Below, piece after piece: positions 22,680 through 31,558 of a stretch of 64,000 nucleotides of DNA. The stretch is from an uncultured Pseudoxanthomonas sp. GTDB taxonomy: Bacteria > Pseudomonadota > Gammaproteobacteria > Xanthomonadales > Xanthomonadaceae. The DNA is taken from positions 32,461 through 96,460 of the forward strand of contig NZ_CAMPJD010000008.1 of the NCBI RefSeq assembly GCF_946886695.1. Reading direction: 5' to 3'. The translations under genes were made by a program, and so were the position numbers. Numbering within the stretch: the stretch's first letter is position 1; every line of letters begins with the position of its first letter. The notes under the pieces were generated by a model. It made no database searches. It saw nothing but the letters and a program-made list of their open reading frames with translations, and had not been told where the DNA came from.

Positions 22680-24035
22680 TCAGCGCAGGAGCACCACTTC
22701 CTCGGCGCTGGTGGGATGGATGGCCATCGTGTCGTGCAAGTCGGCCAGGGTGATGCCCTTCTTCAACGCCACCGCGAACCCTTGCAGCATTTCGTCAGCC
22801 CCCTCGCCCAGCAGATGCAGGCCGACCACGCGCCGGTCGTCGCCCGTGCAGACCAGCTTGAACAGGCTGCGCTGCGGTGAATCGGCCAGTGCATGCAGCA
22901 TCGGCCTGAAGCGCGTCGCATATACGCTCACCTGATCGCCGAAGCAGGCACGCGCCTCGGCTTCGGTCAGCCCCACTTTTCCGACCGGCGGATGGGAGAA
23001 CACCACCGTGGCGATGTTGCGGTAGTCGAGCTTCGCACCGACCTGGCCACCGAACACACGGTCCATCAGGCGGCGTGCCGCTGCGATGGCCACGGGCGTC
23101 AGTGCCGCCTGCCCCGTCACGTCGCCCACGGCACAGATCCCGTCGACGGAGGTGTTCTGAAACGCGTCCACCTGGACGAATCCGCGCGCATCGGCCGCCA
23201 CCCCCGCATTCTCCAGACCCATGCCGGACGTGTTGGGTGTACGCCCCGTCGCGAAAATCAGTGCGTCGAAGCGCTCGCTGCGCGTCCCGTCCACCGCCAA
23301 TACCGTCACTCCCCCCCCGGACGCCTCTTCCAACGCTGCCACGGCATGTCCGAAATGCAGACGCACCCCGTGCTGGTGCATGTCGTCCGCCAGCTCCGCG
23401 GTGATCTGCTCGTCGAAGCCGTCCAACAAACGTTGACCGCGCACGAAAAGTTCTACCTGGCTGCCCAGCGCCTGCAACACGCCGGCCAGTTCGACCGCGA
23501 CGTAACCACCGCCCACGATCGCCACGCGGGGAGGCGCCGCGCACAGGTTGAAAAAATCATCCGAGACCATGCCGAGTCCAGCCCCGGGAATCTCCGGTCG
23601 CGATGGCCGGCCCCCGGTCGCAATCAGCACATGCCTGCCTTGCAGCGCCACGCCGTCTGCGTTGACCACGGTGCGCGCGTCGCTGAAACGGCCATGGCAG
23701 GGCATCAGCACCACCCCACTTTCATCCAGCCGCTTGCGATAGCTGGCATGGATGCCGGCGATGTAGCGCTGGCGATGGACGATGAACTCCTTCCAGTCCA
23801 GCGTGGGTGGCGAAACGTCGAAGCCCAGGGATGATGCCAAGGCGATCTTCTGCGACAGTTCGGCCGCCAGCCACATCGCCTTCTTGGGCACGCAGCCGAC
23901 GTTGACGCACGTGCCCCCCAGTTCCCTGGGTTCCAGCAAGGCCACCTTCGCGCCATGCGACGCCGCGCGGAAAGCACCGGCCAGACCGCCCGAGCCGCCT
24001 CCCATCACGATCAGGTCGAATTCCTGTGGCTTCAT
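22680..24035 (-). CDS. gor: Glutathione-disulfide reductase
   Basis: FAD/NADPH enzyme that keeps glutathione reduced. FAD fold IVMGGGSGGLAGA, redox disulfide GGTCVNVGC (Cys43/Cys48), NADPH fold VAIVGGGYVAVELAGVL followed by VRGQRLLDGFD (the Arg cluster suits NADPH), and dimer-partner HPTSAEE near the C terminus, which supplies the catalytic His/Glu. 451 aa from 24035. Its start overlaps the stop of the upstream oxidoreductase gene by 4 bp (ATGA), so the pair is translationally coupled. Confidence 0.93.
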   Translation of the reverse strand: MKPQEFDLIVMGGGSGGLAGAFRAASHGAKVALLEPRELGGTCVNVGCVPKKAMWLAAELSQKIALASSLGFDVSPPTLDWKEFIVHRQRYIAGIHASYRKRLDESGVVLMPCHGRFSDARTVVNADGVALQGRHVLIATGGRPSRPEIPGAGLGMVSDDFFNLCAAPPRVAIVGGGYVAVELAGVLQALGSQVELFVRGQRLLDGFDEQITAELADDMHQHGVRLHFGHAVAALEEASGGGVTVLAVDGTRSERFDALIFATGRTPNTSGMGLENAGVAADARGFVQVDAFQNTSVDGICAVGDVTGQAALTPVAIAAARRLMDRVFGGQVGAKLDYRNIATVVFSHPPVGKVGLTEAEARACFGDQVSVYATRFRPMLHALADSPQRSLFKLVCTGDDRRVVGLHLLGEGADEMLQGFAVALKKGITLADLHDTMAIHPTSAEEVVLLR

Positions 24036-25282
24036 GCAAATCGCTCCGGTCGATAGGGCAAGGGATCGAGCGCCGGTGATCGGCCCGTCATCAGGTCGGC
24101 CATCAACTGGCCAGTCGCCGTGCTCATGCTGATACCGAGCATGCCGTGGCCCGTCGCCATCCACACGTGACGATGGCCGGGTGCGCGTCCCAGCAGAGGA
24201 AGATCATCCCACGTCATCGGGCGCCACCCGTACCAGCGCTCGTGCACTTCGGCACCGAAGGGCTCACGCAGGAACTCGCGCGCGCCGCGCTCGAGGGCAG
24301 CCAGCCGCGTCTCGTTGAGGATGTCGTCAAGGCCGGAGAATTCCATCGTGCTGCCCAGCCGGAAACCGCTTTCCCACACGGTCACGCAGACCGACCGATC
24401 CTTCAGCACCATCGGGTGACGCGGTACGCGGACTGGCCGCGCGTAGGTGATCGAATAACCCTTGCCCGGCTGGATGGGCGCCTTCAATCCCAGCGTGCGC
24501 GCGAACGCAGGCGTCCAGGCGCCCAGTGCGATGACGGCATCATGTCCTGCACGCGCTCCCTGCGCCGTTGTCAGCCGTACGCCGGTGGAGGTCGTTTCGA
24601 GCCTTTCCACGCGACAATATTCTTCGATGACACCCCCGCGCTCCCGCACCACGCGCGCAAGTTCCGCCACGTAACGGTCCGGACGCAGTCGCGCATCGCC
24701 GGGAAACCGGATGGCGCCCGCGACGCCGGGCAGCATGGCGGGTTCTTCGCGCTCGTAGTCACCACCCCCGAATACCTGCGTGGCAATGCCGAATTCCGCC
24801 AGCGTCGCGCATTCATCCACATGGCGCTGGAATCTGCGTGGATCGCGAAACACGTAGTCGAGCCCCTCCTCTTCGAACTCGCAGTCCAGTCGATAGCGGC
24901 CTACCCAGTCCGCCAGCCGGCCACGCGCATCGTTGAGCAATGCGGCACGCGCCTGCGTGCTGCGGCGCCAATCGCGCAGATTGCAGCGGGCGGCGAAGCG
25001 CAGCAGCCAGTGCCACAGCGCGGGATCGACGCGGGGCTTGAGATAGAGCGGCGCATCCGGCGTGAACATCCACCTCAACGCCTGTGCCACCACGCCCGGC
25101 GCGGCCAGGGGCGGCGCGTGGCTGGGCGTGATGGTGCCGCAGTTGCCATGCGAGGCGCCGCCGCCTGCGCGGGCGGCGTCCAGCACGCGCACGCCGAGGC
25201 CTGATTCGAGCAGCGCAAGCGCGGTCGCCAGCCCGATGGCGCCACCGCCGATAACCAAGACGTCGTCGTGGGAAGCATTCAC
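24032..25282 (-). CDS. FAD-dependent D-amino-acid dehydrogenase (DadA/LhpB-like)
   Basis: DAO-family flavoprotein of 416 aa. FAD-binding VLVIGGGAIGLATALALLESG is at the N terminus; GNCGTITPSHAPPLAAPG, PGKGYSITYARP and the C-terminal GWRPMTWDDLPLLGRAP...WMATGHGMLGISM fit D-amino-acid dehydrogenases that feed electrons to the respiratory chain (DadA, or D-hydroxyproline dehydrogenases). Substrate is not determined. The start is a GTG at 25282; no in-frame ATG precedes the FAD motif. Coupled to gor by a 4-bp overlap. Neither a racemase nor a proline-racemase-like gene is adjacent. Confidence 0.85.
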   Translation of the reverse strand: MNASHDDVLVIGGGAIGLATALALLESGLGVRVLDAARAGGGASHGNCGTITPSHAPPLAAPGVVAQALRWMFTPDAPLYLKPRVDPALWHWLLRFAARCNLRDWRRSTQARAALLNDARGRLADWVGRYRLDCEFEEEGLDYVFRDPRRFQRHVDECATLAEFGIATQVFGGGDYEREEPAMLPGVAGAIRFPGDARLRPDRYVAELARVVRERGGVIEEYCRVERLETTSTGVRLTTAQGARAGHDAVIALGAWTPAFARTLGLKAPIQPGKGYSITYARPVRVPRHPMVLKDRSVCVTVWESGFRLGSTMEFSGLDDILNETRLAALERGAREFLREPFGAEVHERWYGWRPMTWDDLPLLGRAPGHRHVWMATGHGMLGISMSTATGQLMADLMTGRSPALDPLPYRPERFA

Positions 25283-25301
25283 CCTGCCCGCCCTTTCGCT
25301 G

Positions 25302-26549
25302 TCACCCGGCGCGAAGCCGCAAAGGTTGCAGCTTCGCGTACGTCAGCGAACGCCACAGCCATTCGACCGGACCGAACCGGAACCGTGACAGCCAAAGCCG
25401 GCTCAACGCCACCTGCAGGCCGAACAGCACCAGCGCGAACACCGGTTGCCACGCGCGCGGCAACTGCTCGAAATAGCCGAGGCCATAGCCGTAGAAGATC
25501 CATGTGCACACCAGCGACTGCATCAGATAGTTGGTCAGCGCCATGCGCCCCGCGGGCGCCAGCCAGGCGAGCAGCCGCTGCCACGGCGCCGACGCCAATG
25601 CGCGCATCACCCACGCGACATAGCCCAGGCACATCAGCAGGTTCGCCAGCATCTGCAGTGCGAATGCCGTGGACACCCGCAGGTTGAACGTGGCGAAATC
25701 CATCGTGGGTGCCAGCGCCACCGAGCCCAGCATGGTCAGCAACCCCAGCGGCCATGCCACCCAGCGCAGGGTCGCGTACATGCGCGGAAATTCTCCGGGC
25801 CGTGCGATGGCGCCACTGCGTACGAACCACGCGCCCAGCAAGAACAGACCGAACGCGATGAAGCCGAACATGGTGATGTTGCTGAGCAACATGCCCGTGC
25901 TCTTCAGGCGCTGCCAGGTGGCGTCCGCATAGCTGCCACTGCCGTACGCGACGCGCTCGTTGTCGATCAGCACCTGCATCTGCGTACCGATCTCGCCCAT
26001 GGCCTTGTCCCAGCCTTCGGTCCCCGCCAGCAGCGAGCCCATGCCGCCCATCAGGAACATGAAGCCGATCGGCATGGCGTACGCCCCCAGGCCGAGCCAG
26101 ACATACCAGCGGTACGGCAATGGCCGGAACGCCAGCAGCAGGAAGGAACACAGGGCATACATCATCAGGATGTCGCCCGCCCATACGAAGAGCGCGTGAA
26201 CCGCGCCCAGGGCGAGCAGCACCAGGCCGCGGCGCCAGTACACCCCTGCGAAGGGCCGCGACGCTTGTTCGGCACGCTGCGACATGACCGCGAAGCCCAT
26301 GCCGAACAACAGCGAGAAGAGTGTGTAGAACTTGCCTTGCACCAGCACGTACACCAGCAGGTCAACGGTGCGGTCCATCCCCACGAGCTTAGGGTCCAGG
26401 CCCGTACCCGCCGCCAGCACCGGCCCCACGAAGCCTTCCAGGTTCATCAGCAGGATGCCGAACAGCGCGAAGCCGCGTAGCACATCCATCGCTTCGATGC
26501 GCTCGGCCACCGCGATGGGCGCCAGGTTGTCCGTGATTGTCGCCGCCAT
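25302..26549 (-). CDS. DUF418-type membrane protein (YeiB-like)
   Basis: Polytopic membrane protein of about 415 aa with roughly ten TM segments. Recognised by RIEAMDVLRGFALFGILLMNLEGF near the N terminus and, near the C terminus, APAGRMALTNYLMQSLVCTWIFYGYGLG, which is the DUF418 core. The superfamily also contains acyltransferase-like proteins; no activity is known. I take the ATG at 26549 because AGGGG is then at 6 nt; ATG at 26555 is directly beside it. It lies 20 bp upstream of the DadA-like gene. Confidence 0.88.
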   Translation of the reverse strand: MAATITDNLAPIAVAERIEAMDVLRGFALFGILLMNLEGFVGPVLAAGTGLDPKLVGMDRTVDLLVYVLVQGKFYTLFSLLFGMGFAVMSQRAEQASRPFAGVYWRRGLVLLALGAVHALFVWAGDILMMYALCSFLLLAFRPLPYRWYVWLGLGAYAMPIGFMFLMGGMGSLLAGTEGWDKAMGEIGTQMQVLIDNERVAYGSGSYADATWQRLKSTGMLLSNITMFGFIAFGLFLLGAWFVRSGAIARPGEFPRMYATLRWVAWPLGLLTMLGSVALAPTMDFATFNLRVSTAFALQMLANLLMCLGYVAWVMRALASAPWQRLLAWLAPAGRMALTNYLMQSLVCTWIFYGYGLGYFEQLPRAWQPVFALVLFGLQVALSRLWLSRFRFGPVEWLWRSLTYAKLQPLRLRAG

Positions 26550-26607
26550 TGCCATCCCCTGATGTCTTCGCTCCGATTAGACCATGCACGACGCCACATC
26601 CCGCCTG

Positions 26608-26640
26608 CAAAAAGAAACGGCCCGCTCGCGCGGGCCGTCC
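26608..26640 (-). terminator. Rho-independent terminator of slyD
   Basis: GC-rich stem ACGGCCCG / CGGGCCGT with a short loop lies about 25 bp beyond the slyD stop. Read leftward it is followed by TTTCTTTTTG, a good U tract. It isolates slyD from the DUF418 gene. Confidence 0.85.
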
Positions 26641-26662
26641 GGACTACACGATGCCGCGCGAC

Positions 26663-27142
26663 TCAGTGGTGATGACCGCCGTCGCCGTGCACATGGCCGT
26701 GCTCGAGTTCCTCGGCGCTGGCTTCGCGCACTTCCACGATCTCCACGTCGAAGTGCAGGTCCTTGCCTGCCATCGGATGGTTGAGGTCCACGTCCACCAC
26801 GCTCATGCCGACCTTCTGGATGGTCACGGCGCGCGGGCCGAAGTTGGTCTGCAGCACCACCTGCTGACCCGGCACCAGGCGCTGGTTGCCGAAGTGCTTC
26901 TTGGGCACGCGCTGGCTCAGGCCGTCACGGCGCTCGCCGTAGGCGTCGGCTGCAGCCACGTCCACCCCGAAGCTCTCGCCGGCCTCGCGGTCCTGCATCG
27001 CGTTCTCGAGGCCCGGGATGATGTTGCCGTGGCCGATCAGGATCGCCAGCGGCTCACGGTCCTTCGAGCTTTCGATCGGCTCCTGGCCGGCTTCGGACAC
27101 GGTGTAATGGAAACGGACGACGCTGTCTTTTGCGATTTTCAT
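26663..27142 (-). CDS. slyD: FKBP-type peptidyl-prolyl isomerase SlyD
   Basis: Cytoplasmic prolyl isomerase and chaperone. FKBP part plus the inserted IF (chaperone) domain: MKIAKDSVVRFHYTVSEAG, HGNIIPGLENAMQDREAGES, then the IF region around YGERRDGLSQRVPKKHF, and NHPMAGKDLHFDVEIVEVRE. The tail is a short His-rich stretch (HGHVHGDGGHHH), which suggests metal binding, though it lacks the Cys-rich part of the E. coli tail. 159 aa from 27142. Single gene with its own terminator, divergent from the first NlpC/P60 gene. Confidence 0.94.
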   Translation of the reverse strand: MKIAKDSVVRFHYTVSEAGQEPIESSKDREPLAILIGHGNIIPGLENAMQDREAGESFGVDVAAADAYGERRDGLSQRVPKKHFGNQRLVPGQQVVLQTNFGPRAVTIQKVGMSVVDVDLNHPMAGKDLHFDVEIVEVREASAEELEHGHVHGDGGHHH

Positions 27143-27225
27143 GCGGGACTCTGTACGGGGCCTGCCGGCGGGCAGGACGGGCGCGGCTTGTGGACCGCAA
27201 GGGAATGCGGCGAAGATGCGCCGCG

Positions 27226-27783
27226 ATGAAGGCCCGACATTATCCCGGCTTGACCCTGCCCGCGCCACTTCGGTGCTGGGTCGTCCTCTTGCTCTGCGCC
27301 AGTCTGATCGCCCTGGCCGGCTGTGGCAGCTCCAAGCCCCAGGCCCGCAAGTCGCCACCGCCCTCCGCGCAGCGCGCGTGGCCGGTGGTGCAGGCGGACG
27401 ATCCCGCCGCCGCGACCTCGGTCCTGATGCGCGCGATCGGCCTGGTCGGCACGCCCTACCGCTACGGCGGCAACACGCCGGAATCCGGCTTTGACTGCAG
27501 CGGCCTGGTGACCTACGTCTATCGGGACATGCTGGATGTGCGCCTGCCCCGTACTTCGCGGGAACTGGCGCAGGTGCAGGGACCCAGGATCGAACCACGC
27601 CGCCTGGCGCCCGCAGACCTGGTGTTCTTCGGCAACAAGGGCAACGTCACCCACGTGGGCATCTACGTGGGCGAGGGCCGGTTCGTGCATGCGCCCAGTA
27701 CGGGCGGAACCGTGCGGCTCGACCACCTGGATGGTCCCTACTGGCGGGACCATTACAGCGGCGCAAAACGCGTCCTTCGTTAG
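27226..27783 (+). CDS. NlpC/P60 peptidoglycan hydrolase lipoprotein
   Basis: Predicted cysteine endopeptidase that cuts peptidoglycan stem peptides. Lipobox ALAGC (Cys33), then a short linker and a C-terminal NlpC/P60 domain with catalytic Cys91 (SGFDCSG), His143 (VTHVGIY) and His155 (RFVHAP). 185 aa from 27226; an ATG at 27205 is possible but its AGGG lies too close. The domain is 40 amino acids short of nothing: it is complete. The next gene downstream is a second NlpC/P60 protein with the same active-site layout, so the two are likely paralogues. Confidence 0.88.
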   Translation: MKARHYPGLTLPAPLRCWVVLLLCASLIALAGCGSSKPQARKSPPPSAQRAWPVVQADDPAAATSVLMRAIGLVGTPYRYGGNTPESGFDCSGLVTYVYRDMLDVRLPRTSRELAQVQGPRIEPRRLAPADLVFFGNKGNVTHVGIYVGEGRFVHAPSTGGTVRLDHLDGPYWRDHYSGAKRVLR

Positions 27784-27902
27784 GAATCGGTCAAGTCTGT
27801 GACGCGCAACGTTCACATTTAACGAATAAATAACGATTTCTGAACCAAATCGGTCCGATCAGCCGGCATTATCGCCCCTGACTTGTTAAACCCCTCCCGC
27901 GC
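27784..27902 (+). promoter_or_regulatory. AT-rich upstream region of the second NlpC/P60 gene
   Basis: This 119-bp gap is much more AT-rich than its surroundings, with TTCACATTTAACGAATAAAT around 27822-27841 and TTGTTAAA near 27883. It most likely holds the promoter of the following gene and separates it from its paralogue. I could not fix a -35/-10 pair with good spacing, so only the region is given. Confidence 0.35.
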
Positions 27903-28682
27903 GTGACGACCGACGACGACCTGCCAACAGGCCAGCCTGCCGCCACCCACCGCCTGCCGCGGAGGGTTTCCCGACTTCTTTTGGGCCTTGGCCTGTGCGC
28001 CATGGCTTCCGTGGCGCAGGCCCAGACTGCCCCGACCGCCGTCGAGTCCGCATCAACACCGGCATCCAGCGATGTGGTGGTAGCCCCGGCCCCTGCCGCG
28101 AAGTCCGTTACCGCCAGCGTCAAGGAAAAGGCCGCCGAGGCCGCGACCGCCACCCTCTCCGCCCTGCTCCCGCGCCTGGCCGCCAGCGACACGCTGCCGC
28201 TGGTCGATCGTTCCGCGATGGTGGCCGGTGATATCAGCAAGCTGCTGGCCGCCTATGACCTGAGCAAGGAAGGCGTTGTCGCGCAGGAGCAGCAGGGCGG
28301 CAAGGTCCAAGCCGTACTGCAACGCGCACTGGCCCTGATGGGCACGCCGTACCGCTGGGGCGGCACCTCGCCCGACAGCGGTTTCGATTGCAGTGGTCTG
28401 GTCGGTTACGTCTTCCGCACCGCGCTGGGCATCGAGTTGCCGCGCGTCTCCCGCGACATGGCCGCCAAGGCCGACGCGGAAGTGGTCGGCGCGCGCGAGG
28501 AACTGCGTCAGGGTGATCTGGTGTTCTTCGGGCTGAAGGGCCGGGTGAACCACGTGGGCATCTACGTCGGCGAAGGTCGTTTCCTGCATTCGCCCAGCCG
28601 CGGCAAGGATGTACGCGTGGACACGCTGCTTACAGGCTACTGGGCCAATCGCTACCTGAGTGCGCGCCGCGTCGCGATGTGA
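27903..28682 (+). CDS. Secreted NlpC/P60 peptidoglycan hydrolase
   Basis: Second NlpC/P60 enzyme of the pair, 259 aa, starting at a GTG. It has a signal peptide (hydrophobic RLLLGLGLCAMASV, cleavage near AQA-QT, about residue 40), a low-complexity Ala/Ser/Thr region, an additional segment at about 65-130, then the catalytic domain with Cys163 (SGFDCSG), His217 (VNHVGIY) and His229 (RFLHSP). Unlike its neighbour it is not a lipoprotein, so one enzyme would be membrane-tethered and the other soluble in the periplasm. A terminator follows. Confidence 0.87.
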   Translation: MTTDDDLPTGQPAATHRLPRRVSRLLLGLGLCAMASVAQAQTAPTAVESASTPASSDVVVAPAPAAKSVTASVKEKAAEAATATLSALLPRLAASDTLPLVDRSAMVAGDISKLLAAYDLSKEGVVAQEQQGGKVQAVLQRALALMGTPYRWGGTSPDSGFDCSGLVGYVFRTALGIELPRVSRDMAAKADAEVVGAREELRQGDLVFFGLKGRVNHVGIYVGEGRFLHSPSRGKDVRVDTLLTGYWANRYLSARRVAM

Positions 28683-28709
28683 CCGCACGCATGTCACTGC
28701 AACGATGAG

Positions 28710-28742
28710 GAAGGCCGCCCTGCGCGGCCTTCTTCTTTTCCC
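28710..28742 (+). terminator. Rho-independent terminator of the NlpC/P60 gene
   Basis: AAGGCCGC / GCGGCCTT stem with a 5-nt loop, followed by TCTTCTTTTC, about 30 bp after the stop codon. Confidence 0.8.
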
Positions 28743-28849
28743 TCTTCTGTGCGCCGCAGCTTGCATCGCGCGCCGGCTTGCCTCCATCCTCCGGCGATTG
28801 CGCCGTGACGGCGCATCCAATTTTTCGCGCCGAAGGGGAGTCGTACGCG

Positions 28850-29716
28850 ATGCAGGCATCACTGCTGACCAATCTGTTGTTGCCGTTGGCCCTGGGCATC
28901 ATCATGCTCGGGCTGGGTCTGGGACTGACGCTTGAGGATTTCCGTCGCGTGGCGCGCTATCCACGCGCGGTGCTGATCGGGCTCGCCCTGCAGACACTGG
29001 TACTGCCGTGGGTCGCGTTCGGCCTGGCACTGGGCTTCGGCCTGCCTGCGGAACTCGCAGTAGGCCTGATGCTGCTGGCCGCCTCGCCGGGCGGCGCCAC
29101 CGCCAACATCTACAGCCACCTCGCGCGCGGCGACGTCGCGCTAAACATCACCCTGACCGCGATCAACAGCCTGCTCTGCCTGCTGACGCTGCCGGTGATA
29201 CTCAACCTTTCCCTGGAGTACTTCCTCGGCGCCGGTCAGTACGTACCGCCACCGACGAAGAAAGTCGTCGAGGTTGCCGCCATCATCCTGCTGCCGGTTG
29301 CCCTCGGCATGGTCATCCGTGCCAAGGCGGCAGGGTTCGCAGCACGCACCGAGAAGCCCATCCGCCTGCTGTCGGTGCTGGTGCTGGCCTTGCTGGTGGT
29401 CGCGGCGGTGGCGCAGGAGTGGAAAACGCTGACCACCTACTTCGCCATCGTCGGCCTGGCCTGCCTGTTGTTCAACCTGGCCAGCATGGGCGCCGGCTAT
29501 GCGGCGCCGCTGGCGCTGCGCCTGCCGAAGAAGCAGGCCATCGCCATCGCCATGGAGATCGGCATCCACAACGGCACGCTGGCGATCTTCATCGCACTCA
29601 ACGTGCTGCAGAACGCGACCATCTCGGTGCCGGCGGCGGTCTACAGCCTGCTGATGTTCGTCACGGCGGGCGTGTTCGCGTGGTGGGTGTCGCGGGACAA
29701 GGCGGCAACGGCCTAG
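28850..29716 (+). CDS. Bile acid:sodium symporter family (BASS) transporter
   Basis: Sodium-coupled organic-anion transporter fold with about nine TM helices; 288 aa. Recognised by LGLGLGLTLEDFRRVARYPRAV, LLAASPGGATANIYSHLARGDVALN (the conserved SPGG region) and MEIGIHNGTLAIFIALN (the EIGxxN crossover motif). Substrate unknown; bacterial members carry compounds such as pantoate or 2-keto acids. Start at 28850 with AGGGGAG upstream. The stop overlaps the convergent acetyltransferase gene by 4 bp. Confidence 0.9.
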   Translation: MQASLLTNLLLPLALGIIMLGLGLGLTLEDFRRVARYPRAVLIGLALQTLVLPWVAFGLALGFGLPAELAVGLMLLAASPGGATANIYSHLARGDVALNITLTAINSLLCLLTLPVILNLSLEYFLGAGQYVPPPTKKVVEVAAIILLPVALGMVIRAKAAGFAARTEKPIRLLSVLVLALLVVAAVAQEWKTLTTYFAIVGLACLLFNLASMGAGYAAPLALRLPKKQAIAIAMEIGIHNGTLAIFIALNVLQNATISVPAAVYSLLMFVTAGVFAWWVSRDKAATA

Positions 29717-30144
29717 GTTCCCCGGCGACCATTGGCCACATAGGCCATGCTGACCGAGGCGGGCGCGGTTTCGACGAACCCGAAGTGGCTGTAGAGATGT
29801 CTTGCTTCACCGTCGGCGATCAGCATGACGTAGGCGGACGCAGGCGCATTCGCGCGCAGCCATGCATCCAGTGCCGCCATGATGCGCCTGCCCTGCCCCT
29901 GGCCCTGATGGTCGGGCCGCACGGCGATGTCCACGACGGCAAACACCGTGCCGTTGTCGCCAATGACGCGCCCCATGCCGATCACGTCACCCGCCTTCAC
30001 CAGGCTGACGCCGTACAGCGTGTTGGCGAGGCCCCGCTCGGCGGCTTCCTGCGTCTTGGGCGACAGTCCAGCATCGACACGGAGCCGACGATAGGTGGCT
30101 GCATCAGGGAAGGAATCCACCCGTTGAATAGCATCAGCACTCAT
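29713..30144 (-). CDS. GNAT-family N-acetyltransferase
   Basis: 143-aa acetyl-CoA-dependent transferase. The acetyl-CoA loop is visible as VRPDHQGQGQGRRIMAALDAWL (RxxGxG type), with VIGDNGTVFAVVDIAV before it and HLYSHFGFVE after it, the standard GNAT order. The acceptor is unknown. Start coupled by ATGA overlap to the upstream symporter gene. Confidence 0.88.
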   Translation of the reverse strand: MSADAIQRVDSFPDAATYRRLRVDAGLSPKTQEAAERGLANTLYGVSLVKAGDVIGMGRVIGDNGTVFAVVDIAVRPDHQGQGQGRRIMAALDAWLRANAPASAYVMLIADGEARHLYSHFGFVETAPASVSMAYVANGRRGT

Positions 30145-31418
30145 GGCGTCGAGGCGGCATCATCCCCGAGACCGACATTGCTCGATGCGCTTTCGTAGAT
30201 TTCGCGATCCAGCAGACCGGTTTCCTTCGCCACCAGCACCGGTACCAGCATCTGGCCGGTCACGTTCGTCATCGTGCGCATCATGTCCAGGATGCGGTCG
30301 ATCGCCACCAACAGGCCGATGCCTTCCAGCGGCAGGTTGGCCGCACTCAGCACCAGGGTGACCATCACTGTCGCCGTGCCGGGTACGCCGGCCGTGCCGA
30401 AGCTTCCCAGCACCGACGCCAGCAGGATGACGAAGTACTGGTTCATCGAGAGGTCCAGCCCGAAATACTGGGCCACGAAGATCGACGTCAGCGCCGGATA
30501 GATCGCGCCGCAGCCATCCATCTTGATGCTGGCGCCCAGCGGCACCGCGAACGCGGCGTAGTCCTTGTCTACGCCCAGATTGTGGGTGACGCTGCGCAGC
30601 GCGACCGGCATCGAAGCGAAGCTGGACGAACTGACGAACGCCACCTGCATGCCCGGCGCGGCGCCGCGGAAGAACTTCCACGGATTGAGCCCATGCGCGA
30701 GCAGCAGGCTGCCGTACACGACGACGATGTGCAGCGCGCAGGCCAGGTAAAGCGCGCCGATGTAGCTGCCCAGCGGCAAGAGCTTCTCGAATCCATAGGT
30801 GCCAACCAGACTGCCGATCAGGCCGAACGTACCGATCGGCGTCATCTCCAGCACGAAGCGCGTGACCTGCACCATGGTGTCGCTGGCCTCGCCCGCGAGC
30901 TTGCGCAGGCCCGCGCTGCGTTCGCCCAGCTTGACGAGCGCGAAGCCCAGCAGGCCGGCGAAGAAGATCACCTGCAGGATCTTGCCCTCGGTCAGCGCCT
31001 TGAACGGATTGGCCGGCACGATGTCCAGCAGCACCTGCACCGGCGTTGGCACTTCGCGTACCTGGTAGTCCGGCGCCATCATCAGGCCGGTCAGGCCCTT
31101 GCCCGGCTGCACCACCCAGCCCACGGCCAGACCCACGCAGACCGCCAGCGCGGCAGTCGCGGCAAACCACAGGAACGTGCGTCCGCCCAGCGCAGCGACC
31201 GACTTCTGCCCATGCAGGCTGGACACGGCATTGATCACCGCGAAGAACACCAGCGGTACCGCGATCATCTTGATCAGTGTGACGTAGAGATCGCCGAGCG
31301 GCTTGAGCCAGATACCGGAGGCCGGTCCCAGCAACCATCCCGCCAGCGCGCCCAGCACGAAGCCGGCGACGACGCGCTGCCAGAACGGAATCCTCAACCA
31401 GGCCGAGACCAGACTCAT
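30141..31418 (-). CDS. Dicarboxylate/amino acid:cation symporter (DAACS)
   Basis: Sodium- or proton-coupled transporter of the GltP/DctA family, 425 aa with eight TM helices and two re-entrant loops. HP1 region: VSSSSFASMPVALRSV; TM7/HP2 regions: GASIKMDGCGAIYPAL and GTAGVPGTATVMVTLVL (the (A/G)TAG(V/I)PG motif). The serine-rich HP1 and absence of the DctA-type start suggest amino-acid rather than C4-dicarboxylate use, but this is inference. Coupled downstream to the acetyltransferase gene. Divergent from the alkaline phosphatase gene. Confidence 0.9.
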   Translation of the reverse strand: MSLVSAWLRIPFWQRVVAGFVLGALAGWLLGPASGIWLKPLGDLYVTLIKMIAVPLVFFAVINAVSSLHGQKSVAALGGRTFLWFAATAALAVCVGLAVGWVVQPGKGLTGLMMAPDYQVREVPTPVQVLLDIVPANPFKALTEGKILQVIFFAGLLGFALVKLGERSAGLRKLAGEASDTMVQVTRFVLEMTPIGTFGLIGSLVGTYGFEKLLPLGSYIGALYLACALHIVVVYGSLLLAHGLNPWKFFRGAAPGMQVAFVSSSSFASMPVALRSVTHNLGVDKDYAAFAVPLGASIKMDGCGAIYPALTSIFVAQYFGLDLSMNQYFVILLASVLGSFGTAGVPGTATVMVTLVLSAANLPLEGIGLLVAIDRILDMMRTMTNVTGQMLVPVLVAKETGLLDREIYESASSNVGLGDDAASTP

Positions 31419-31558
31419 CCACCGCGACTCAGAAAAACGGACGCGACACCTTAGCCCATGACTCCGTGCGAGGCGACCATGCCGGCGGAATGCCGGGTGT
31501 CATGAACAGGACACTGCCCGGACGGCATAATGGCGCGTCCGCCTTTTCCCGGTTCGCC

